Shown here one piece after another: positions 40,621-49,671 of a DNA stretch of 64,000 nucleotides (positions within the stretch are counted from its first letter, which is position 1; each line of letters starts with the position of its first letter). Below the pieces are notes generated by a model. That model made no database searches. It saw only the letters and a program-made list of their open reading frames with translations, and had not been told where the DNA came from. The stretch is taken from assembly GCF_007655485.1 (NCBI RefSeq), contig NZ_VJXQ01000001.1, positions 42,427 to 106,426 on the forward strand, given 5' to 3'. The stretch comes from Halobellus captivus (GTDB lineage Archaea; Halobacteriota; Halobacteria; Halobacteriales; Haloferacaceae). The translations under genes were made by a program, and so were the position numbers.

Positions 40621-41618
40621 TACTCGCCGGTCAGCGCCTCGCTGCCGGGCGCGAAATCGATCGTCTGGCCCAGCCCCTCCTCGCGGGCTTTCTCGTAGAG
40701 CAGGGTCGCTCCGGCGACCGTCTCGATTCCCGTGCCGCCGCTGTCGAAGACGGTGATCTCGTCGTCGGACTGTCGACCGGGGACCGTGCCCGCGACGACG
40801 TCGCCCAGTTCGCCGTGGATGTGATCCTCGTCGACGACGCCCGCCTCCAGCGCGTGGAGAAACGATCCGGCGTCCTGCAGCGCCCGTTCTCGGAGATCCG
40901 GAACGTACGTGGCTCGTTCGATCGTCGTCGCGTCGAGTTCGCGCTTCCCGGGGCTGTACTGGCCCATCGCGGTGACGTGCGTTCCGGGTTCGAGCGCGTC
41001 GCCGTCGAACACCGGCTCGCCCGCGCTGGTCGCGGTCACGACGATGTCTGCGCCTTCAATCGCGGCGGCGGCGGACGCGACGGCCGCCACGCTTCCGTCG
41101 AGACTGCGGTCCATCTCGCCCGCGAACGACTCGCGGTGTTCCTTGGTCGGCGAGTACACCCACACCGTTTCGAGGTCTCGGACTGTCGCCAGCGCGCGCA
41201 ACTGTCCGCGGGCCTGCGGGCCGCTGCCGATGATGGCGGCCGACGCGGCGTCCGCTCTCGCCAGTGCATCGGCCGCGACTGCCCCGGTCGCACCCGTTTT
41301 GAACGGGTTCATACTCGCGCCGTCGAGCATCGCGAGCGGCTCGCCCGACTCGGCGTCGAAAAGCGGCGTGGTGAACCAGGCGTCCTCCGCGCCGAAGCCC
41401 GCGGAGTACATATACCCGCCCATCGTCCCCGTCTCCGGGAGAACGGCCGCGTACGTCGTCAGGAACCCCGGCGGGTCCGCGTTCGTGAGTTTCGTTCGCG
41501 GTTCGGCCGGTGCGCCCTCGCCCCGCTGGCGGTACGCCTCGCGGACGGCGTCGACGAACTCCCCCGGCGTCGCGAGGCCGTCGACGTCGGCACTCCGCAG
41601 AAACAGCGTTTGGGTCAT
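40620..41618 (-). CDS. Ornithine cyclodeaminase / alanine dehydrogenase-like enzyme
   Basis: 332 aa from ATG 41618 (MTQTLFLRSADVDGL); a start seven codons upstream is less likely. Mu-crystallin/OCD family. It has the substrate site GGYMYSAGFGAEDAWFTT, the catalytic Lys region MNPFKTGATGAV and a Rossmann motif IIGSGPQARGQLRAL for NAD(P). The distal part is ITVFDSGGTGIETVAGAT. It could act as an alanine dehydrogenase, ornithine cyclodeaminase or imine reductase; archaeal members vary. It stands alone between convergent pelA and the small membrane protein gene. Confidence 0.85.
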   Translation of the reverse strand: MTQTLFLRSADVDGLATPGEFVDAVREAYRQRGEGAPAEPRTKLTNADPPGFLTTYAAVLPETGTMGGYMYSAGFGAEDAWFTTPLFDAESGEPLAMLDGASMNPFKTGATGAVAADALARADAASAAIIGSGPQARGQLRALATVRDLETVWVYSPTKEHRESFAGEMDRSLDGSVAAVASAAAAIEGADIVVTATSAGEPVFDGDALEPGTHVTAMGQYSPGKRELDATTIERATYVPDLRERALQDAGSFLHALEAGVVDEDHIHGELGDVVAGTVPGRQSDDEITVFDSGGTGIETVAGATLLYEKAREEGLGQTIDFAPGSEALTGE

Positions 41619-41752
41619 ACCCGCGGATTCGGCGGCCAACGGTAAGAACGTGCGGGAACCCCGGCCGGAAACGTGGCTGCGGTTCGATTGACCGTGCGTT
41701 GAGTTCTCGGGGCGCGGTGACGGCCGTGCCGGAAGCGCGATGAGAAAACGTC

Positions 41753-41836
41753 GTCCGCGTTCTACAGCCGAATGTCGTCGTCCGCGTTCTCTCGCTGAAT
41801 CCGTTCTGCGACTGAGTCGCTTAGTCCGCGTTCTGC
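41753..41836 (-). repeat. Degenerate tandem repeat spanning the stop of the small membrane protein gene
   Basis: On the plus strand GTCCGCGTTCT recurs at 41753, 41780 and 41824, with a shortened copy near 41799. The copy at 41824 contains the last codons of the minus-strand gene, whose TAA is at 41821-41823. The others lie downstream in transcription. Confidence 0.65.
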
Positions 41837-42048
41837 AACTGTATCCGCCCGTTCGTCTCCATCGGTTCCGAGGCGGAGGAACTCACCGGCGCGCGAACGA
41901 ACAGGGCGTGGCCGACGATGGCGGCTGCGACGGCTGCGGCGATCGGAACGGCCTGCGTGAGCGTGAGGCTCGTCTGAACGAGACCGCCAGTGAGGCCGAA
42001 AAGGGTCAGCGGGATCAGGCCGAGAACGTAGTCGTAATATCCAGTCAT
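41821..42048 (-). CDS. Small two-helix membrane protein
   Basis: 75 aa from ATG 42048. Two transmembrane helices (about 5-24, YDYVLGLIPLTLFGLTGGLV; 31-51, AVPIAAAVAAAIVGHALFV) and a short polar tail (SEPMETNGRIQLQNAD). Similar small membrane proteins occur across haloarchaea without known function. The upstream AT-rich block (TATAATATACTACATACTAT near 42048-42066) probably holds its promoter. Confidence 0.75.
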   Translation of the reverse strand: MTGYYDYVLGLIPLTLFGLTGGLVQTSLTLTQAVPIAAAVAAAIVGHALFVRAPVSSSASEPMETNGRIQLQNAD

Positions 42049-42264
42049 AATATACTACATACTATGGGCGTTGGCCATATAATTGTTTTTCATCAATGAC
42101 TGAAATATGTCCTGTCGCCATCTCTGTGAATTCTCATAACTTATACGCGATTTTCAAGAGAGAGGTTATCTCGCACGGAAAATTGGCAAATAATGATGAA
42201 TGATGTGTGCGGGCGGAACTCCTGAGATCGCAGCGTTGAACTATTCGCTCGCGGATATTCGAAC
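42049..42264. promoter_or_regulatory. Divergent promoter region
   Basis: AT-rich spacer between the minus-strand small membrane gene and the plus-strand MFS gene. TATA-like stretches occur near 42049-42066 and CATATAATT (42087-42095); an A/T-rich run (AAATTGGCAAATAATGATG) lies near 42179-42197. No gene is seen in it. Confidence 0.5.
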
Positions 42265-43626
42265 GTGAACTCGAACGATCGGTCGATCGTCGCGTTGGTG
42301 ATGCTGGCTCACGGGATGGTCCACACCTACGAGCTGTCGATCCCGATCTTCGTCTCGATATGGCTCGTCGAGTTCGACGTGATCTCACTCGGTTTCACTG
42401 AACTCCCCGTCACGCAGGCGACGTTAGGTCTGATCGTAACCGTGGGGTACGGCCTGTTCGGCGTCGGCGCGCTCCCCGGCGGCGTGCTCGTCGACCGGAT
42501 CGGCTCCGGCCGTCTCATCACCCTCTGTCTGTTCGGGATGGCCGGATCGTTCGTCCTCCTCGGCCTCTCGCCGAACCTGCTGGTCGTCGGGTTCGCCCTG
42601 GTCCTGTGGGGCGTCGCCGCGAGCGTCTACCACCCGGCGGGACTCACGTTGCTCTCGAAAGGTGTCACGGCGCGCGGCACGGGATTCGCCTACCACGGGA
42701 TCGCCGGGAACATTGGCATCGGACTCGGGCCGCTCGTGACCGCGATCTTGCTCCTGTTCGTCGACTGGACGGTCGTCGCTCTGTTGCTCGCAGCGCCCGC
42801 GCTCGTCGCTGGCGCGTACGCGATGCGCGCGGAATTCGACGAGACTGCCGCCGTCGACACCGCAGCGGTTCGAGACGGCGGAGACGGTAGCGGCGGCGGG
42901 ACGGACGGGTCCGTGAGCGACGACAGGGGGGCAACCGAAATCGCCTCGTTCTCGGAGTTTCTCACCGAGTCGAGACGGCTGTTCCTCGGCGGCTTCGCGC
43001 TGGTCTTCGTCGTCGTGATGGCGTCGGGGCTGTACTACCGCGGAGTGCTCACCTTCCTGCCGAACCTCCTCGAATCGCTGCCGGGGTTCGAGCCGATCCC
43101 GCTCACGTCAGTGTTTCCCCCCGTGGTGACCGACGCCCTCGGCGTCCAACCGGAATCGACGCGCGCGATCAACCCCGAGCGGTACTTCTACTCGGGGCTG
43201 TTGATCGTCGGGGTGCTCGGACAGTACATCGGCGGAAAACTCAGCGATCGGATACCGGTCGAAGCGGGACTCGTCGGCGGGTTCGGGCTGTTGGCGGTGC
43301 TCGCAGTCGTCTTCCTTCCGGCGGCGAACGCCGGGCTGGCTCCGCTCCTCGTCGTGGGCGCGGTCCTCGGCTGTGCGCTCTTCTTGGTCCAACCGCTCTA
43401 TCAGGCCACTGTCGCGGAGTACTCGCCACCCGGGACGCGCGGGCTCTCCTACGGCTTCACGTATCTCGGGGTGTTCGGCGTCGGCGCGCTCGGCGGCGCG
43501 ATCGCGGGTGGGATCCTGACCTACTCGACGCCGACGGTGCTGTTCGCGACGCTCGCAGTGTTCGGGGCCGTCGGTTCGGGCGTCGGTCTCTATCTGCTGC
43601 GCCGCCGTCGACGTACCGCGGTCTGA
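42265..43626 (+). CDS. MFS transporter
   Basis: 453 aa from GTG 42265. Twelve predicted helices with a cytoplasmic loop rich in Gly/Asp/Ser (about 192-220) between the halves. The family A-motif reads GGVLVDRIGSGRLI (about 72-85), and VYHPAGLTLLS and GFAYHGIAGNIGIGLGPL follow. In the second half there is an unusual extracellular insertion (PNLLESLPGFEPIP … INPERYFYSG). Substrate unknown. The N-terminus HGMVHTYELSIPIF is common in haloarchaeal MFS of this group. The stop lies in a 19-bp duplication. Confidence 0.88.
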   Translation: MNSNDRSIVALVMLAHGMVHTYELSIPIFVSIWLVEFDVISLGFTELPVTQATLGLIVTVGYGLFGVGALPGGVLVDRIGSGRLITLCLFGMAGSFVLLGLSPNLLVVGFALVLWGVAASVYHPAGLTLLSKGVTARGTGFAYHGIAGNIGIGLGPLVTAILLLFVDWTVVALLLAAPALVAGAYAMRAEFDETAAVDTAAVRDGGDGSGGGTDGSVSDDRGATEIASFSEFLTESRRLFLGGFALVFVVVMASGLYYRGVLTFLPNLLESLPGFEPIPLTSVFPPVVTDALGVQPESTRAINPERYFYSGLLIVGVLGQYIGGKLSDRIPVEAGLVGGFGLLAVLAVVFLPAANAGLAPLLVVGAVLGCALFLVQPLYQATVAEYSPPGTRGLSYGFTYLGVFGVGALGGAIAGGILTYSTPTVLFATLAVFGAVGSGVGLYLLRRRRRTAV

Positions 43627-43658
43627 GAAGTCGTTCGCGGTTCTGACGGTCGTTCACG
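43621..43658 (+). repeat. 19-bp duplication spanning the MFS stop codon
   Basis: GTCTGAGAAGTCGTTCGCG then GTTCTGACGGTCGTTCACG. Each contains TCTGA; the first is the actual stop. The second unit ends exactly where the convergent DUF3054 gene ends. Confidence 0.6.
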
Positions 43659-44081
43659 TCACCCGAATATCTTGAAGAACAGCCAGCGCCCCGCGACCAG
43701 CGCGACCCCTCCGGTGAGGAGCATCACGACGCCGAAGGAGAGCTGGAATCCCCCCGAAAAGAAGGGCGACGCGCGGAGCACGAATCCGATGACCGCGGCC
43801 GGGATCCACGCACGGATGGCGAGCGGGATGGCGGCCTTCGCCGATTCGGCCGCACCGGCGGAGTACGCGCCGATGAGCGGCGCGACGATGGCCCAACCGA
43901 CGAGGAACGGGACGAGCGTCGAGAGCCAGCCGATCGGTTGAGTCGAGAGGTACTCGACGCCGTTGTGATTGATGACGCCGACAGTGAACACGGCGGCGAG
44001 CGCCAGCACGTCGACGAGGGCGAGCGGCGCGGCGCTCGCGTCGATGCGTCGGGCGAGGAACGACTCCTCCGTAGTTGACAT
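43659..44081 (-). CDS. DUF3054 family membrane protein
   Basis: 140 aa from ATG 44081. Four transmembrane helices. Motifs: VDVLALAAVFTVGVINHNGV, PFLVGWAIVAPLIGAY, IRAWIPAAVIGFVLRASPFF and LLTGGVALVAGRWLFF match DUF3054, a family of unknown function. Convergent with the MFS gene. Confidence 0.85.
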   Translation of the reverse strand: MSTTEESFLARRIDASAAPLALVDVLALAAVFTVGVINHNGVEYLSTQPIGWLSTLVPFLVGWAIVAPLIGAYSAGAAESAKAAIPLAIRAWIPAAVIGFVLRASPFFSGGFQLSFGVVMLLTGGVALVAGRWLFFKIFG

Positions 44082-44180
44082 ACACGGGAATTCGGACGCA
44101 CCCTAAAGGCTTTCTCGGATTCTCGTCCGCGCTCACTCTGGGACCGTTCCCGGCACATCCGGTGATCCCATTACGCTCAT

Positions 44181-44265
44181 CCGGCACTCTCACTGCACTC
44201 GCCCGGCACTCTCACTGCACTCACCCGACACCCCACTGCACTCACCCGACGCTCAGATCACCTCA
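44181..44265 (-). repeat. 21-22-bp tandem repeat (about four copies) downstream of a methyltransferase stop
   Basis: Units from 44181, 44202, 44224 and 44245 (plus-strand reading) share CCCG(G/A)CA…CACTGCACTC. They lie just beyond the TAG (44268-44270) of the minus-strand methyltransferase gene, in its 3' direction. Confidence 0.8.
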
Positions 44266-44267
44266 TC

Positions 44268-44873
44268 CTACGGTTCAACCTGAGCCGCCGGTATCCGCCC
44301 CACGACCACGTATTCGAACCCCTCGCGGACGATCCGCGCCTCGAACCCCGCCTCCGACAGCACCGCGCAGAGTTCCTCGGGCGTCCAGAACGTCGAGTCG
44401 AAGCCGACGGCTCGCTCGGCGGCGACCAGCACGCGACCTAGCGGTGTTCGCGGGTGAAACTCCTGAACGACGAGGACGCCGCCGGGGCGGATGACGCGCG
44501 CCGCCTCCGACAGTCCCGCGCCGGGGTCGGGGAGGTGGTGAAGCGCGTCGACGACGACCGCGGCGTCGACGGAGTCGTCCGCGATCGGCAGCCGTCCGAC
44601 GTCGCCTCTGACGACCGCGTGGCCCGCGTCGCGAGCGCGAGTGAGCATCCCGGCAGAGATGTCGACGACGACCGGGTCGATCCCGGTGGGTCGGAGCCCT
44701 CGCGAGGCGCGTCCGGTCCCGCCAGCCAGGTCGAGCACTCGTTCGATCGGCCGATCGGCGAACGCGAATCCGCCTCGGAGTGGCCGAACGCGCGCGGGCG
44801 GCATCGCGAGATCGTACAGTCGAGCCAACCGGTCGAAGAACCGAACGTCGCCGGGGCCGAACCGGGAGGACAT
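44268..44873 (-). CDS. SAM-dependent methyltransferase (UbiE-like)
   Basis: 201 aa from ATG 44873, following the GGAGG at 44866-44870 (minus-strand CCTCC); the longer open frame is non-coding. SAM motif VLDLAGGTGRASRGL, then VVVDISAGML, VRGDVGRLPIADDSVDAAVV and the post-motif ALHHLPDPGAGLSEAARVI. Compact class I fold acting on a small molecule or quinone; the substrate is unknown. Divergent from the GNAT gene (77 bp between starts). Confidence 0.85.
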   Translation of the reverse strand: MSSRFGPGDVRFFDRLARLYDLAMPPARVRPLRGGFAFADRPIERVLDLAGGTGRASRGLRPTGIDPVVVDISAGMLTRARDAGHAVVRGDVGRLPIADDSVDAAVVVDALHHLPDPGAGLSEAARVIRPGGVLVVQEFHPRTPLGRVLVAAERAVGFDSTFWTPEELCAVLSEAGFEARIVREGFEYVVVGRIPAAQVEP

Positions 44874-44950
44874 ACGCCCACTAGGACGCACTCCGAAAAG
44901 GAACTGTCGCACCGTCGGACTCTTGGGCGGCCCGCTCCTCCGTCCCAACG

Positions 44951-45610
44951 ATGGAGTTCGACGTCCTCGGATGGCCGCCGGACGGGCCGACGCTCCGGCT
45001 CGATTACCGGGTGTTCGCCTACGCGGGGAAGTTCGTGATGTCGAACACCGGAAAGGCGGTCGTACGTGAGACTGACACAGCAAATTCGCGGTCGAAATCG
45101 GGTTCGGGCGTCGACAGCGGAGACTCCGTCGGCGCCACTGACGCCGACTACGACGTCGACGTCGTCGCCGCGCTTGCCTTCAACACGGACCGGACCGACG
45201 GATCGAGGCTCTGGTACCGGTATATCTCCGTTCGATCGGACGCGAAGGGATCGGGACTCGGGCCGCGGCTGGCCGCTTTCGTCGCACTGCGGGCTGCCGA
45301 CCGCGGTTACGAGCGGATCGCCATCGCCGTCAACAACCCGTTCGCCTACGAGGCGATGTACAAGGCGGGGTTCGAGTGGACCGGCGACGAGACAGGCGTC
45401 GCCGAACTCGTGCTGGAACGGCCCGCGCGTCCGAACCGATCGGGTACGATAGGTCCTCTGCCGGGTGCGGACACCTATCGAGCGGGACTCGATCGCTACC
45501 GGCAGCGGGATCTCGGCGATCCCGAGGCCTCCTTCCTCCGCGAACGAATCGGTGCGGATCCACCGACTCCGTGTGACCCCTCGGATCTGAGCGACAACCC
45601 CGAGGATTAA
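44951..45610 (+). CDS. GNAT family N-acetyltransferase
   Basis: 219 aa. The core GNAT acetyl-CoA loop is [20 protein letters not shown] (about 94-113), followed by [20 protein letters not shown] and AGFEWTG. A polar, acidic insertion (about 42-70) precedes the central sheet. The C-terminal 70 residues are polar with Arg and Asp and may be a separate tail. The substrate is unknown. fen1 starts 26 bp downstream and could be co-transcribed. Confidence 0.8.
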   Translation: MEFDVLGWPPDGPTLRLDYRVFAYAGKFVMSNTGKAVVRETDTANSRSKSGSGVDSGDSVGATDADYDVDVVAALAFNTDRTDGSRLWYRYISVRSDAKGSGLGPRLAAFVALRAADRGYERIAIAVNNPFAYEAMYKAGFEWTGDETGVAELVLERPARPNRSGTIGPLPGADTYRAGLDRYRQRDLGDPEASFLRERIGADPPTPCDPSDLSDNPED

Positions 45611-45636
45611 ATCCGCCGCCGACTCACCTCTCTCCA

Positions 45637-46617
45637 ATGGGAAACGCAGACCTACGCAGTCTGGCGGTGCTCTCGGATGTCTCCTTCGACGAGATCGCTG
45701 GCAGCGTCGTCGCCGTCGACGCGCACAACTGGCTGTACCGATATCTGACGACGACGGTCAAGTTCACCCGCGAGGAGGCGTACACGTCCGAATCCGGCGA
45801 GGAAGTGGCGAACCTGATCGGGGTCGTGCAGGGGCTGCCAAAGTTCTTCGAGCACGACCTCGTTCCCGTGTTCGTCTTCGACGGCGGCGTGACGGAGTTG
45901 AAAGACGACGAGGTGGCCGAGCGGCGCGCGGCCAGAGAGAAGGCCGAGGAGCTGAAAGCCGACGCCCGAGAGCGCGGCGACGCCGTGGCGGCCGCCCGAC
46001 TGGAGGCGCGAACGCAACGGCTGACGGACGTGATTCACGAGACGACGCGCGAACTCCTCGAACTGCTGGACGTCCCGGTGATCGAGGCTCCCGCCGAGGG
46101 CGAGGCCCAGGCGTCGCACATGGCTCTCCGCGGTGACGTCGACTACGTCGGCAGCGAGGACTACGACACCCTGCTGTTCGGCGCTCCGTTCACGCTCAGA
46201 CAGCTCACCTCGAAGGGTGACCCGGAGCTGATGGACCTCCAAGCGACGCTTGATGAGCACGAGATCACCCGCGAGCAACTCGTCGACGTGGCGATTCTCT
46301 GCGGGACCGACTTCAACGAGGGCCTTTCCGGCGTCGGTCCGAAGACGGCGCTCTCGGCGATCAGAGAACACGGCGACCTCTGGGCTGTGCTCGACGCCCG
46401 CGACGCGTACATCGAGAACGCCGATCGGGTACGAGAGCTCTTTCTCGATCCGCCCGTCACCGAGGACTATGCCTTCGACGCCGAGATCTCACCCGACATC
46501 GACGCCGCCCGGGCGTACGTCACCGACGAGTGGGGCGTCGCGGCCGACGAGGTCGCCCGCGGCTTCGAGCGCATCGAGTCCTCGCTCGTCCAGACCGGTC
46601 TCGACGACTGGACCTGA
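45637..46617 (+). CDS. fen1: Flap endonuclease 1
   Basis: 326 aa, the archaeal size. It removes 5' flaps in Okazaki fragment processing and repair. Metal-binding acids occur in [41 protein letters not shown] and [18 protein letters not shown] (the helix-two-turn-helix). N-terminus MGNADLRSL is typical. The last eight residues QTGLDDWT match a PIP box (Q-x-x-hydrophobic-x-x-aromatic) for binding the PCNA clamp. Complete. Confidence 0.95.
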   Translation: MGNADLRSLAVLSDVSFDEIAGSVVAVDAHNWLYRYLTTTVKFTREEAYTSESGEEVANLIGVVQGLPKFFEHDLVPVFVFDGGVTELKDDEVAERRAAREKAEELKADARERGDAVAAARLEARTQRLTDVIHETTRELLELLDVPVIEAPAEGEAQASHMALRGDVDYVGSEDYDTLLFGAPFTLRQLTSKGDPELMDLQATLDEHEITREQLVDVAILCGTDFNEGLSGVGPKTALSAIREHGDLWAVLDARDAYIENADRVRELFLDPPVTEDYAFDAEISPDIDAARAYVTDEWGVAADEVARGFERIESSLVQTGLDDWT

Positions 46618-46718
46618 TGGGTCGTCTGCGGAGGCCTCATCGGACCGTTCAAGAGTAACTCAAATGCGCGTTCGAGCTACCCCAACCAGTATAGTCTCCT
46701 CGTTCGTAGATCGGGGAA

Positions 46719-47288
46719 ATGCGTCGCCGCAGCGTCCTTCGGTCCCTCCTCGCCCTCATCGTCGGCCCTTCGGCGGGTTGTCTATCCCTCTCGCCGACGG
46801 GGACGACCACAGAATCCGCAACGACTCGCCCGCTTCCGTCGAGTGGCGACGGCGCGCTCCCGGAGTTCGACGCCGGAGAGCCGTTCGAGACGCGACGGGT
46901 CGGTACGGGGTCGGAAACGACCGCCCACCGAGCCGTGATCTGGAACGACGACGCCGACCGGCGAACGATCGGCGTCCGTCTGTACCGGGCTGACACCGGC
47001 GACGCCGTCGTCGATGTCTCGCCGACGTTCCCAGCGTACGGTTCGTTTCGCATCGACGTGTTCCGTCCGGCCGATTACGTCCTCGACGTCGTTCCGCCGA
47101 CGGACACCGATCGTCGGTTGGGAGTCCCCGAGGATCTGGTCGACTGCAACGAGTCCGCGACGCACGTCGCGATCCGGCCGGACGGACGGGTGAGAGCCCG
47201 CGTCGTCTCGACAGCCGTCGCGTGCGGAGACGACATCCCCACGACGGCATCCCGACAGAACGAATCGACGACGTCGACCACCGAATAA
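46719..47288 (+). CDS. Haloarchaeal lipoprotein, unknown function
   Basis: 189 aa. N-terminus MRRRSVLRSLLALIVG with a lipobox-like PSAGC. The mature part begins with a Thr/Ser-rich linker, then an Ig-like beta domain (TTAHRAVIWNDDADRRTIGV, FPAYGSFRIDVFRPADYVL) and two cysteines (VDCNESATH, AVACGDDI) that could form a disulfide. It probably sits on the outer face of the membrane. It resembles other haloarchaeal lipoproteins that carry a response-like beta-sandwich; no function is known. Followed by a 25-bp tandem array. Confidence 0.75.
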   Translation: MRRRSVLRSLLALIVGPSAGCLSLSPTGTTTESATTRPLPSSGDGALPEFDAGEPFETRRVGTGSETTAHRAVIWNDDADRRTIGVRLYRADTGDAVVDVSPTFPAYGSFRIDVFRPADYVLDVVPPTDTDRRLGVPEDLVDCNESATHVAIRPDGRVRARVVSTAVACGDDIPTTASRQNESTTSTTE

Positions 47289-47409
47289 TCATCCCGCAGT
47301 GACCTGTGAGCGGTCATCCACACAGATCTGTGAACGATCACCTCGCGCCGATCTGTGCGCGATTATCCCGCGTCGGTCTGTGTCCGGTCACTTCGTACGC
47401 CGTGCGCGG
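47289..47409 (+). repeat. 24-25-bp tandem repeat (about 4.8 copies) after the lipoprotein stop
   Basis: Units begin at 47289, 47314, 47338, 47363 and 47388, each TCA or TTA + CC/CT … CTGTG(A/C/T). The array starts one base after the TAA (47286-47288) and runs to near the AI-2E-type gene. Confidence 0.85.
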
Positions 47410-47442
47410 TAGATTTTTGTTCTGTCGCGGCCCCCGTTTGGT

Positions 47443-48753
47443 ATGTCCGTTCTCGGAATGGGCCGCTCTCGGATCTCTTGGTGGGCGGTCGGGCTCGCCC
47501 TGGGAGCGGCGCTGACGTTCGTCATCTACTCGTTCGTCGGCACGTTCGTGTTCGGGCTCTTCATTTACTACGCGACGCGGCCGATCTATCGGCGGATCAA
47601 GACGCGGATCCGACCACCGAGCCTCGCAGCGGCGGTGGCGTTGCTCCTCCTGGCGCTCCCGGCGCTCGCGCTCGTCGCCTACACCGGCGCGATCGCGGTC
47701 AACGAGCTCATTCGCCTGACGAACGCGGGGCTGTTCGACCTCTCGCGCTACCCGATTTCCTCCGAACAGTTGGCGCGGTTCACCGACATCGAGCGACTCA
47801 TCGCGATCGAACCTGAAGCGATTTCGATCGATCAGATCCAGCAGATCCTCTCCTCGATCGGCTCTGCGAGCAACGTTCTGGCGTTCGTCGGCATCGGTCT
47901 CGTGCACCTGTTCGCGATGATCGCACTCGCGTTTTATCTCCTCCGCGACGATCGCAAGCTCTCGCGGTGGGCGCGAATACGCATCGCGGACGACAAGGGC
48001 GTTCTGGAGGCGTTCCTCGGCGCGGTCGACCGCGACTTCACGAACATCTTCTTCGGAAACATTCTCAACGCGGTGCTCACCGGGACGATCGGCGTCATCG
48101 CGTACTCGTTGTTGAACGTGGTCGCGCCGCCGGGAGTCGCGATTCCGGCCGCCGCGCTCATCGGGCTCTTCGCCGGGGTCGCGAGCCTGATTCCGGTAGT
48201 CGGGATGAAGCTCGTTTACGTCCCGGTCGCGATCTATATCGGCGCCACCTCGTATCTCGCAGACCCGACGACGATGTGGTTCACGGCGGCGTTCGTCGCG
48301 GTCTCGTTCGTCGTCGTCGACACCATCCCGGATCTCGTGCTCAGACCGTACGTCTCCGGCCGCAACCTCCACGTCGGCGCGGTGATGATCGCCTACACGC
48401 TCGGTCCATTGCTGTTCGGTTGGTACGGTATCTTCCTGGGGCCGATCATCCTCGTCCTCGTCGTGAACTTCGCGCGGCACGTGCTGCCGGTGTTGATCGC
48501 GCGTGAACGGTTGGTCCCCTACGCCGTCGATCCGGGCGTGGCCGCCGCAGGCGAACCGCTCCGTCCGGTGTCAGATCCGGATACCAGGCCCGCGGGGAAC
48601 CGCACAGGCATAGCCGGGGCTGTCGGAGACGACGATCGAGAACGGTCGGAGGGCGAGAGAGGGCCGTCGACGAAGCGCGAAGGAACCGAGGCCGATGGGG
48701 GGACCGAGCGGCGAGTGTCTGGCGGTTTCGAGTTCGACGTCGACCTCTCCTGA
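47443..48753 (+). CDS. AI-2E family transporter (PerM type)
   Basis: 436 aa. Eight transmembrane helices in the family layout: an N-terminal pair (RISWWAVGLALGAALTFVIY, FVFGLFIYYATRPIYRRI), a central amphipathic region, and the signature IGLFAGVASLIPVVGMKLVY with NLHVGAVMIAYTLGPLLFG. The acidic C-terminal tail (about 345-436) is unusually long and disordered. Members export peptides or autoinducers or act in Na+/H+ exchange, so the substrate is open. Convergent with the PadR gene. Confidence 0.85.
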   Translation: MSVLGMGRSRISWWAVGLALGAALTFVIYSFVGTFVFGLFIYYATRPIYRRIKTRIRPPSLAAAVALLLLALPALALVAYTGAIAVNELIRLTNAGLFDLSRYPISSEQLARFTDIERLIAIEPEAISIDQIQQILSSIGSASNVLAFVGIGLVHLFAMIALAFYLLRDDRKLSRWARIRIADDKGVLEAFLGAVDRDFTNIFFGNILNAVLTGTIGVIAYSLLNVVAPPGVAIPAAALIGLFAGVASLIPVVGMKLVYVPVAIYIGATSYLADPTTMWFTAAFVAVSFVVVDTIPDLVLRPYVSGRNLHVGAVMIAYTLGPLLFGWYGIFLGPIILVLVVNFARHVLPVLIARERLVPYAVDPGVAAAGEPLRPVSDPDTRPAGNRTGIAGAVGDDDRERSEGERGPSTKREGTEADGGTERRVSGGFEFDVDLS

Positions 48754-48768
48754 CGCCGTACGCCGATT

Positions 48769-49065
48769 TCAGTCGTCGATTCCCTCGAAGGAGACGTTGA
48801 TGTAATTACCCTCCCAGTCCTTTCGTGCGGCGATCTCGCGGCGTCCACGACGGGTGAGCGTGTAGTAGTTCGTCCGCCGGTCGCGTTGACCCTTGTCAAC
48901 GAGACCCTTCTCGACGAGCGTATCCAGATTGGGATAGAGTCGCCCGTGATGGATCTCCTTTTCGTAGTACTCTTCGAGTTCTTCTTTGATCGCGAGCCCG
49001 TGCGGTTCTTCGAGACCGGCAATCACGTACAGCAAGTCGCGCTGGAATCCTGTCAGGTCGTACAT
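48769..49065 (-). CDS. PadR family transcriptional regulator
   Basis: 98 aa. The wHTH reads LTGFQRDLLYVIAGLEEPHG, AIKEELEEYYEKEIHHGRLYPNLDTLVEKGLVDKG (core HGRLYPNLDTLVEKG) and NYYTLTRRGRREIAAR, the PadR signature with short C-terminus. PadR proteins repress genes for stress and efflux. The upstream region has two near-identical copies of TAAACATATC[GT]ACC (49102 and 49180), candidate operators for self-regulation. Confidence 0.88.
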   Translation of the reverse strand: MYDLTGFQRDLLYVIAGLEEPHGLAIKEELEEYYEKEIHHGRLYPNLDTLVEKGLVDKGQRDRRTNYYTLTRRGRREIAARKDWEGNYINVSFEGIDD

Positions 49066-49223
49066 CGGGTTATTCTACTTGTATATTAGTGTTCTGCAAA
49101 ATAAACATATCGACCCGCAGTAGCGTGCGGAACGGACGATGCGGCCGGGATATGTCGATCACCTCCCACCACCGTTGACTAAACATATCTACCAATTTAC
49201 TTCTAGGGAGTCAGCAGATAAAT
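49066..49223. promoter_or_regulatory. Region upstream of padR with repeated motif
   Basis: TAAACATATCGACC (49102-49115) and TAAACATATCTACC (49180-49193) match at 13 of 14 positions. A related, inverted-looking GATATGTCGAT lies at 49149-49159, and AAATATGTC at 49212-49220. Spacing of about 78 bp. AT-rich islands in an otherwise GC-rich spacer suggest promoters on both strands. Confidence 0.5.
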
Positions 49224-49671
49224 ATGTCTTTATTGAAATACTATTCCCAGTTCCATCCGGGTCGGGTCGGCTACTATCGTAGTGTTTGCAAGCCACCTCC
49301 CGCTCGGTCGAACAACACGTGTGGTCGGATAACAATCGGTTGTACACGCCACTGGAGGTCCACCCGACACGGTCGGGTCTGGCTCACGGCAGCGACTCCG
49401 CTCGTTCGGCTATCGGGACTGTACTACGCCTGAAAAGGAAGCAAGCCGCGTGAAAAGCACGCGGATGCTTGCCGCCCTGAATTGGTCCCCGCTGACGCTT
49501 CGGCCCTCCAAAGCGAAGCGTCACCCGATGCTTACCGACTGCTATACATAAACATACCGGCTACGGCGAACGGGTCGGTCCGAACACAGTCCGGTTCGAT
49601 CTAATCCGCTTCGATAATCCGACCTCATTTCGTCGCGACGCGTTTTTCCGGTTCCCACCCCAGTGAGGCGT
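49224..49671. other. Non-coding stretch with strong hairpins, candidate small RNA
   Basis: No convincing gene; a 69-codon plus-strand frame has poor composition. A two-part stem lies at 49441-49472 (GCAAGC-CGCGTG, loop AAAAG, CACGCG-GAT-GCTTGC). A perfect 10-bp stem TGACGCTTCG / CGAAGCGTCA lies at 49493-49523. Another stem, ACCCGAC / GTCGGGT, lies further left near 49357-49374. GATGCTT[GA]CCG occurs after each of the two main stems. This looks like a structured RNA or an IS end remnant. Confidence 0.4.
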
